Below are positions 58,961-64,000 of a DNA stretch of 64,000 nt, piece after piece (position 1 is the first letter of the stretch; each line of letters opens with the position of its first letter). The stretch spans positions 62,001-126,000 of the forward strand of contig NZ_BIFH01000024.1 of NCBI RefSeq assembly GCF_003967355.1, given 5' to 3'. The notes beneath the pieces were generated by a model, which saw only the letters and a program-made list of their open reading frames with translations, had not been told where the DNA came from and made no database searches. The position numbers and the translations under genes were made by a program. This DNA is from Embleya hyalina (GTDB taxonomy: Bacteria; Actinomycetota; Actinomycetes; Streptomycetales; Streptomycetaceae).

Positions 58961-59677
58961 TCAGGCGCTCGGGCGGCGGCGCTTGACCACGACGCCGGCG
59001 ACGACCAGGACCACCACGACGCCGGCGACCACGCCGATGATCAGGCCGGTGTTGCCGCCGTCGTCATCGTCGTCCTTCTCCGCGGCCGAGGTCTTCGCCG
59101 GGGCGGAGGCGGCTGCCCCCGGTGCGCCGGCGGAGGCCGAGGGCTGCGCCGCGCCGCCCGCGCCCGGGGCGCCGGCCTGCGGTGCGGCGGTGGCCGGACC
59201 CGGCGTGGCCGGCAGGCCCGCGACCTCGCCCTCGAAGCCGATCGGCAGGTAGACCTCCTGGGTCCGGTCCTTGCCGTTGGCCGAGTTCGAGGTGGCGATC
59301 GCGCATCGTGTCTTCAGGCAGTCGACCGCGCCGAACTTGGCGGCCACCTTGATGTCGGTGCTGAACGAGCCGGTCGCGTCCGCCTCGGTGGGGCCGGCGA
59401 ACGAGCCCATGTCGCACGCGCGGCCCGCGCCCTGGGCGGGGTCGCAGGGGAGGATGAACAGCCGTACGCCCGGCGTGAAGCCCTTGCCGACCAGCTTGAC
59501 CACGTCGCCCGCCGGGTTCAGGCCGGTGGTCTTGACCGCGCTCAAGGTGGCCTTGCCCGCCGCCGGGGTACCGGTCGCGTGTGCCGGGCCCGCGAGGCCG
59601 AGGACCAGCCAGGCGAGAAGGAGGGTCGCGGTGGCGGCGACGGCGCCGCCGAGGCGTCCGGTGCGGGCTGGGCTCAC
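58961..59677 (-). CDS. Membrane-anchored neocarzinostatin-fold surface protein
   Basis: 238 aa. Signal peptide, then a domain like that of the next protein ('LVGKGFTPGVRLFILPCDPA', 'VDCLKTRCAIATSN', two Cys pairs), an Ala/Pro linker, an Asp-rich run, and a single C-terminal transmembrane helix with 'KRRRPSA' tail. It stays in the membrane and so could hand a ligand from the wall protein inward. Start GTG 59677 with GAGGAA upstream. First gene of the operon; the iron box lies 45 nt upstream. Confidence 0.85.
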   Translation of the reverse strand: MSPARTGRLGGAVAATATLLLAWLVLGLAGPAHATGTPAAGKATLSAVKTTGLNPAGDVVKLVGKGFTPGVRLFILPCDPAQGAGRACDMGSFAGPTEADATGSFSTDIKVAAKFGAVDCLKTRCAIATSNSANGKDRTQEVYLPIGFEGEVAGLPATPGPATAAPQAGAPGAGGAAQPSASAGAPGAAASAPAKTSAAEKDDDDDGGNTGLIIGVVAGVVVVLVVAGVVVKRRRPSA

Positions 59678-59721
59678 GTTGTTTCCTCTGGGCCGACCGT
59701 ACGCTTGCGTACGGAATGATT

Positions 59722-59740
59722 GGAGGTGAGGCTATCCTAA
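59722..59740 (-). promoter_or_regulatory. Iron box (DmdR/IdeR/DtxR-type)
   Basis: On the minus strand the 19 bases read TTAGGATAGCCTCACCTCC and match 14 of 19 positions of the DtxR/IdeR-type consensus TTAGGTTAGGCTAACCTAA. It is 45 nt before the surface-protein start and fits iron-dependent repression. Confidence 0.7.
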
Positions 59741-59886
59741 GACCGGGTCGGGTCGCCGGAAGGTTCGGGGGTGGCTCCGAGCCGCGTTCGAACGCGTTCC
59801 GGTGGGCCCTGTAGGCGCGTTGCCATGTTCCTCCCGGGTCGCCTCCGGGTTTCCCCCGGCCCGTCGACCCGTCGAATGTGACCCCG

Positions 59887-59912
59887 CCGACAACGTGCCG
59901 ACAAGTTGTCGG
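59887..59912. promoter_or_regulatory. Triple half-site, CCGACAA, upstream of heme oxygenase
   Basis: CCGACAA at 59887-59893 and 59898-59904, the second forming a perfect palindrome with TTGTCGG (59906-59912). It lies between the two divergent transcription units, 215 nt before the heme oxygenase start. Regulator unknown; the remainder of 59741-60126 holds no gene. Confidence 0.45.
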
Positions 59913-60126
59913 TAACTTATTGACGACACCGTACGGCGCCGCACAGACTGCGGGGGCCGGCGGAAACGGGCGAAGAACCGATTCCCCGCAGATGCTTTGT
60001 CATGGGCTTCGCCATGGCCGAAGCGCCGACTCCGCACGGGCAATGGCGCCCGATCCTCCACAGTTCGCACCGTCCGCACCCATACGTGCGTGTCCGGTAG
60101 ATCTTGTCGCACCTAGGGGAAACCTC

Positions 60127-60816
60127 ATGACCACGACCGAGACCGCCGAAACCGCCGGTGCCACCCCGACCTTCGCCGAGACGCTGCGCAAGCGCTCGTG
60201 GGCCTTCCACCAGGAGGCCGAGGGCTCGGGCTTCCTGGAGGCCCTGATGAAGGGCGAACTGACCCGCGACGCCTACACCGCGATGGTGGCCCAGCACTAC
60301 TGGGCCTACGTGGTGCTCGACGACGCCGCGGACACCATGCGCGAGCACCCGATCGGCGCCCCGTTCGCGGACGCGCGCCTGGACCGCCGGGCGATCCTGG
60401 AGGCCGACATGCTGTTCCTGGCCGGCGAGGGCTGGCAGGAGCGGTGGCCCGCCAACGAGGCGACCCGGCGCTACGCCGCCCGGATGCGGGAGAAGTGCTA
60501 CGACTGGGCCGGCGGCTTCGTCGCCCACCACTACACCCGCTACCTCGGCGACATGTCCGGCGGCCAGTTCATCGCCAAGCAGATGCGCAAGCACTACGAC
60601 CTGCCCGGCACGCGGGGCAGCGACTTCTACGTCTTCGACGGGCTGGGCGACCTGACCGCCTGGAAGGACGCGTACCGCGCGGCGATGAACGACGCCCCGT
60701 GGGACGAGGCCGAGCAGGAGCTGGTGATCCAGGAGGTGCTGTTCGCGTACGACATCAACAGCGCCGTACTGCGCGAGCTGGGCCGGGACCTGGACCGCTA
60801 CCGCAAGGCCGCCTGA
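60127..60816 (+). CDS. hmuO: Heme oxygenase (HmuO type)
   Basis: 229 aa, cytosolic. Cleaves heme to biliverdin, CO and ferrous iron. The proximal heme ligand is His28 ('SWAFHQEAEGSGF'), and the distal-helix glycine motif is 'YLGDMSGGQFIAKQM' (about 138). Length matches bacterial HO-1-like enzymes. Start ATG 60127 with AGGGGA upstream; earlier in-frame codons lie in the promoter. It is divergent from iron-box-controlled surface proteins and followed by a Dpp-type transporter. Confidence 0.94.
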   Translation: MTTTETAETAGATPTFAETLRKRSWAFHQEAEGSGFLEALMKGELTRDAYTAMVAQHYWAYVVLDDAADTMREHPIGAPFADARLDRRAILEADMLFLAGEGWQERWPANEATRRYAARMREKCYDWAGGFVAHHYTRYLGDMSGGQFIAKQMRKHYDLPGTRGSDFYVFDGLGDLTAWKDAYRAAMNDAPWDEAEQELVIQEVLFAYDINSAVLRELGRDLDRYRKAA

Positions 60817-60841
60817 CCCGGACGCGGCCCTTCGGACACCG

Positions 60842-60861
60842 GCCGGGACACCGCTCCCGGC
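60842..60861 (+). terminator. Hairpin after heme oxygenase
   Basis: GCCGGGA (60842-60848) with TCCCGGC (60855-60861), 6-nt loop, 26 nt past the stop. Likely separates the heme oxygenase transcript from the transporter genes at least partly. Confidence 0.55.
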
Positions 60862-60964
60862 ACCGTCCCGAACCCGCCGCTCCGGACACACCGCACGACC
60901 CGGGGGCCCACCGTCCGATGCGCCGTCCGACAATGGATGGCGCATCGGATCGGCAGGGGGAGCA

Positions 60965-61948
60965 ATGACGAACTACCTGGCACGGCGCGTCCTGGGCGTC
61001 GTGGTGGTGATGTTCGCCGTCCTGACCGGCCTGTTCCTGCTGCTGCACGCCTCCCCGGTCAGCCCGGTCAACCAGCTCGCGCCGCAGGTCGCGGCCGATC
61101 CCGCGGCCCGGGCCGCGGTCGAGCACCGGATGGGTCTGGACCGGCCGCTGGTGACCCAGTACCTCGACTACGTCGGCGACGCGCTGCGCGGCGACCTCGG
61201 CACCTCGCTCTACGACGGCACCTCGGTCGCCGACCAGATCGGCCGGGCGCTGCCCGTGTCGCTCGAACTGGGGCTGATCGCCTCGGTGTTCGCGGTGATC
61301 CCCGCCGCCGTCCTGGGCGCGTGGTCGGTCCTGCGCCGGGGCGGGGCGATCGACCACGGCACCCGCGTGCTGACCGTGCTCGCGATGTCCCTGCCCGGCT
61401 ATTGGCTCGCCGTGGTCGCCCTCGTGGTGGTCGGCGACAGCCATCCCGAGCTGCTGCCCAACGCCGGCGGCTTCGTCACCTTCGGCGAGGATCCCGCGGC
61501 CAACCTCCAGGTGCTCGTGCTGCCCGCGATCGTGCTCGGCCTGGCCACCTTCGCGATGCTCACCCGCTCGCTGCGCGGCGGCCTCGCCGACGCGATGGCC
61601 TCCGACCACGCGATGTTCGCCCGCGCGATGGGCGGCTCGCGGCTGCTCACGCTGCGCCGGGTGGCGCTGCGCGGGGCACTGGTGCCGACGCTGACCGTGG
61701 CCGGCGTACTGATCGGCGGCCTGCTCTCGGGCACCGTGCTGATCGAGAACGTGTTCCAGATCCCCGGGATCGGCCAGCTCATGGTCACCGCCTTCCAGCG
61801 GCAGGACTATCCGCTCGCGCTCGGCGCGTGCGTCGCGACCTCGGCGATCTTCCTGCTGCTGAACCTGGTGGTCGACCTGCTCTACCCGCTCGTCGACCCG
61901 CGCACCGCCGCGGGCGTGACCGGCGACCTCGCGGGGCGGACCGCGTGA
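60965..61948 (+). CDS. Dpp/Opp-type ABC transporter permease (DppB-like)
   Basis: 327 aa, about six transmembrane helices with the BPD permease pattern; 'RRVLGVVVVMFAVLTGLFLLLH' and the ATPase-contact loop 'DHAMFARAMGGSRLLTLRRVALRGAL' (EAA-like), then 'FQIPGIGQLMVTAF'. First permease of a peptide/nickel/oligopeptide-type importer. Start ATG 60965 with GGGGGAG upstream. Overlaps the next permease (GTGA). Confidence 0.92.
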   Translation: MTNYLARRVLGVVVVMFAVLTGLFLLLHASPVSPVNQLAPQVAADPAARAAVEHRMGLDRPLVTQYLDYVGDALRGDLGTSLYDGTSVADQIGRALPVSLELGLIASVFAVIPAAVLGAWSVLRRGGAIDHGTRVLTVLAMSLPGYWLAVVALVVVGDSHPELLPNAGGFVTFGEDPAANLQVLVLPAIVLGLATFAMLTRSLRGGLADAMASDHAMFARAMGGSRLLTLRRVALRGALVPTLTVAGVLIGGLLSGTVLIENVFQIPGIGQLMVTAFQRQDYPLALGACVATSAIFLLLNLVVDLLYPLVDPRTAAGVTGDLAGRTA

Positions 61949-62886
61949 GGGCCCGGACAAGGCCGCCGCACCCGGGCGTGGCCGGGTGGATCGGCGTGGT
62001 CTGCGTACTGCTCTATCTCCTGGTCGCCACCGTCGGCCGGCTTCAGGGCGATCCCGCCGCGCTGGTCGCCCCCGGACCCGAGGCGCCCTCGCTCGGACAC
62101 CCCTTCGGCACCGACCACCTGGGCCGCGACCTGCTGGCCCGGACCGCCGAGGGCGCCTGGACCTCGCTGCTGATCTGCCTGTCCTCGATCGGCTTCGCGA
62201 TCGTGGTCGGGGTGCCGCTGGGCGTGCTGGCCGGGCGCCGGCACGGCGGCCGGCTCGACGGGCTGCTGATGCGCGCGGTGGAAACCCTCCAGGCGCTGCC
62301 GCAGTTCGTCTTCGTGATGTTCCTGATCGGTCTGATGGGCACGGCCGACATGCACTTCGGGCCGCTCACCGTGGGCAACGGGGCCCGGGTCGCGTTCGCC
62401 ATCGGCCTCGGCTTCGTGCCCTACTTCGCCCGGGTCGCGCGCGCCGCGACCGTGGTGGAGATGCAGGAGGACTACGTGGCCAACCTGCGCGGCCTGGGCG
62501 TGCCGGAGCGGGAGATCCTCTTCCGCGAGGTGCTGGTCAACGTCTGGCCGCCGGTGCTCGGGCAGGCCTGTCTGGCGATGGCCATCGCGGTCTTCGCCGA
62601 GGGGGGCCTGAGCTTCCTGGGTCTGGGCGTGGCCCCGCCGCATGCCACCCTGGGCAATCTGATCGCCGACGCGGGCGGGCAGATCATCGGCGGCGACTGG
62701 TGGTACGCCACGCTGCCCGGCACGGTCCTGGTGCTCGGCATCCTGGGCTTCAACCTGCTCGGCGACACGGTCGGCGGCCGATCGGGCCGCCGCGCGCGAC
62801 CTGCCCCGGGCGTCCGGCGCGTCCCGGGCCGGCGACCGAGTCCGTCCGTCCCGACCCCCACCCCCAACCCCAAGGAGACCCAGTGA
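61945..62886 (+). CDS. Dpp/Opp-type ABC transporter permease (DppC-like)
   Basis: 313 aa, six helices, second permease. 'HPFGTDHLGRDLLARTAEGAW' is the signature of DppC/OppC permeases and 'QEDYVANLRGLGVPEREILFREVLVN' is the EAA loop. C-terminal tail is Pro/Arg-rich and cytosolic. GTG 61945 overlaps dppB-like; stop overlaps the binding protein gene. ATPase genes are probably beyond the window edge. Confidence 0.92.
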   Translation: MRARTRPPHPGVAGWIGVVCVLLYLLVATVGRLQGDPAALVAPGPEAPSLGHPFGTDHLGRDLLARTAEGAWTSLLICLSSIGFAIVVGVPLGVLAGRRHGGRLDGLLMRAVETLQALPQFVFVMFLIGLMGTADMHFGPLTVGNGARVAFAIGLGFVPYFARVARAATVVEMQEDYVANLRGLGVPEREILFREVLVNVWPPVLGQACLAMAIAVFAEGGLSFLGLGVAPPHATLGNLIADAGGQIIGGDWWYATLPGTVLVLGILGFNLLGDTVGGRSGRRARPAPGVRRVPGRRPSPSVPTPTPNPKETQ

Positions 62887-64000
62887 CCCCGGTGCGCAGA
62901 GTCGGCCTGAACCGTCGAGGCTTTCTCGGCCTCGCGGCGCTCGCGGCGGCCGGCGGCACCGGCGTGCTCACCGCGTGTTCCGGCTCCTCGGGCGACAAGC
63001 GGGTGGCCGATCGGCACAAGGACGGCATCCTGCGGATCGGCGTCGCCTCCGCGCCGAGCAGCCTCAATCCGCTCGACTCCGGCTCGGAGATCACCCGCTG
63101 GATCGCCGAGCCGATCATGGAGAGCCTGTACCGCTACGACGCCGGCCTCGCCTCGGTGCCGCTGCTCGCCGACGGCGAACCGCTGATCAGCGAGGACGGG
63201 CTGGCCTGGACCATCCGGCTGCGCCAGGGCGTGCTCTGGCACAACGGCACGCCGTTCACCGCCGACGACGTGGTGGCCACCCTCGCGCACATGCTCGACC
63301 TGTCGGCCGGCAGCGAGTGGATCACCTACATGCTCGGCTACCTCTCCCGGTTCGAGAAGGTCGACGAGCACACCGTGCGGATCGTGCTCGGCAAGCCGTA
63401 CGGCCTGCTGCGTTCGCATCTGACCAACCTGCCGATCACCCACCGGGACTTCGTGGCCCGCAAGGACACGATGATGGGCACCGGCCCGTACCGGCTCGAC
63501 ACCTTCGTGGCCGGCCAGAGCTTCACCCTCTCCCGGTTCGACCGCTACCACGGCGGCCAGTACCCGGCCGGCTCCGCGCCCGCGTTCGCCGGCATGCAGT
63601 ACACCGTCTTCACCGACGCCAACACGCGCGTGCTGAGCCTGCGTCAGGGCAAGGTCGACCTGATCACCGCGCCGTCCTTCGCCACCTTCGACACCATCCG
63701 CAAGGACCGCTCGCTCGCGCTGGTGCTCACCGAGGCGCCGCTGGACGTGCTCAGTTACGTGATGATGCGCAAGGAGCCGTTCAGCGACCCGGACTTCCGC
63801 AAGGCGGTCGCGCTGTCGATGGACCGCCAGGGCGTGTTGCAGCGGGTGTACGGCGGCGAGGGCACCATCGGACAGGGCCCGATCGGGCCCGCCGAACTCG
63901 GCTGGGACGCCGGGCTCACCCCGTTCGCGCCCGCGCCCGACCTCGCCCGGGCCCGCGAACTGCTGGCCCGGGCCAAGACCGGCAAGCGCTCGTTCACCGT
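62883..64000 (+). CDS. Dpp/Opp-type substrate-binding lipoprotein, 5' part (cut by window end)
   Basis: Open to the last base; about 372 residues visible. Twin-arginine-like N-terminus 'LNRRGFLGLAALAAAGG' with lipobox 'VLTACSG', then the SBP_bac_5 fold ('LRIGVASAPSSLNPLDSGSE', 'LRQGVLWHNGTPFTADDVV'). It captures a peptide, nickel chelate or other solute for the two permeases. GTG 62883 overlaps the permease stop (GTGA). The remaining C-terminus and the ATPases lie outside. In Escherichia coli the Dpp system can take up heme, so its place after heme oxygenase is suggestive but not proof. Confidence 0.92.
   Translation, partial: MTPVRRVGLNRRGFLGLAALAAAGGTGVLTACSGSSGDKRVADRHKDGILRIGVASAPSSLNPLDSGSEITRWIAEPIMESLYRYDAGLASVPLLADGEPLISEDGLAWTIRLRQGVLWHNGTPFTADDVVATLAHMLDLSAGSEWITYMLGYLSRFEKVDEHTVRIVLGKPYGLLRSHLTNLPITHRDFVARKDTMMGTGPYRLDTFVAGQSFTLSRFDRYHGGQYPAGSAPAFAGMQYTVFTDANTRVLSLRQGKVDLITAPSFATFDTIRKDRSLALVLTEAPLDVLSYVMMRKEPFSDPDFRKAVALSMDRQGVLQRVYGGEGTIGQGPIGPAELGWDAGLTPFAPAPDLARARELLARAKTGKRSFT

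Noticed and set aside
1-64000. tRNA or rRNA genes
   Set aside because: I looked for cloverleaf-type sequences and conserved rRNA blocks by eye and saw none; a tRNAscan or Rfam search would be decisive.

Overview
The window is very GC-rich DNA (third codon positions are almost all G or C) with frequent GTG and TTG starts and many 4-nt ATGA/GTGA gene overlaps. It encodes families typical of filamentous actinomycetes: AfsR/SARP-type regulators, XRE-DUF5753/DUF397 pairs, conservon-like sensor proteins, PknG, mycothiol-linked DinB-like proteins and F420-type LLM enzymes. A Streptomycetales chromosome (Streptomyces, Kitasatospora or Embleya type) is the best reading. I see no rRNA, tRNA, CRISPR array, intact insertion sequence or phage gene. 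Both ends are cut inside genes: ureD on the left and a peptide-type binding protein on the right.

Layout. 0-5 kb: end of a urease accessory gene, a kinase-like/PQQ-propeller membrane protein, a Rieske oxygenase and an alpha/beta hydrolase. 4.7-12 kb: regulatory block (RsbW-like ATPase, XRE-DUF5753, DUF397, a 1115-aa AfsR-like regulator) next to a DrrAB-type exporter that carries an extra 34-codon ORF between its two genes. 12.3-21.7 kb: a seven-gene signalling operon (GlnX, GlnH, helical protein, PknG kinase, PP2C phosphatase, vWA protein, FHA protein). 21.7-29.6 kb: on the opposite strand, a conservon-like sensor kinase and roadblock protein followed by a complete branched-chain amino-acid ABC transporter. 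30-43 kb: mixed metabolism and efflux (MFS, FrnE-type DsbA, MBL hydrolase, ScoAB CoA transferase, FAH hydrolase, a two-component system, an HxlR/MFS divergent pair, small hypothetical proteins). 43-49 kb: a catabolic cluster (GNAT, zinc alcohol dehydrogenase, cyclase, MarR, enoyl-CoA hydratase, LLM oxidoreductase). 49-50.3 kb: a repeat-rich spacer. 50.3-57.7 kb: two DHA2-type exporters flanking a PAPS module (APS kinase, sulfotransferase, DUF1214-like protein). 57.9-64 kb: an iron/heme block (DUF2470 protein, two neocarzinostatin-fold surface proteins under an iron box, heme oxygenase) followed by a Dpp/Opp-type ABC transporter.

How the genes fit together. The GlnX/GlnH/PknG order matches the amino-acid-sensing pathway of mycobacteria and corynebacteria. 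Here it is joined to its own phosphatase, a metal-binding vWA protein and an FHA phosphothreonine reader, so an entire sense-write-erase-read circuit appears to be co-transcribed. Three of its proteins carry paired zinc ribbons. The liv transporter beside it, headed by a sensor kinase/roadblock pair, is a second nutrient-sensing unit, and the two operons converge on a perfect 12-bp hairpin. In the heme block, an iron-box-controlled surface relay, a DUF2470 protein and a heme oxygenase would together capture heme and release its iron.

Regulatory DNA is informative. Perfect or near-perfect inverted repeats lie in front of several transporters and regulators. One 16-bp palindrome occurs twice, 17 kb apart. 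A TTGA-type site occurs before both marR and the enoyl-CoA hydratase gene. Three intergenic arrays (46-, about 124- and about 154-bp periods) account for most of the long non-coding stretches.
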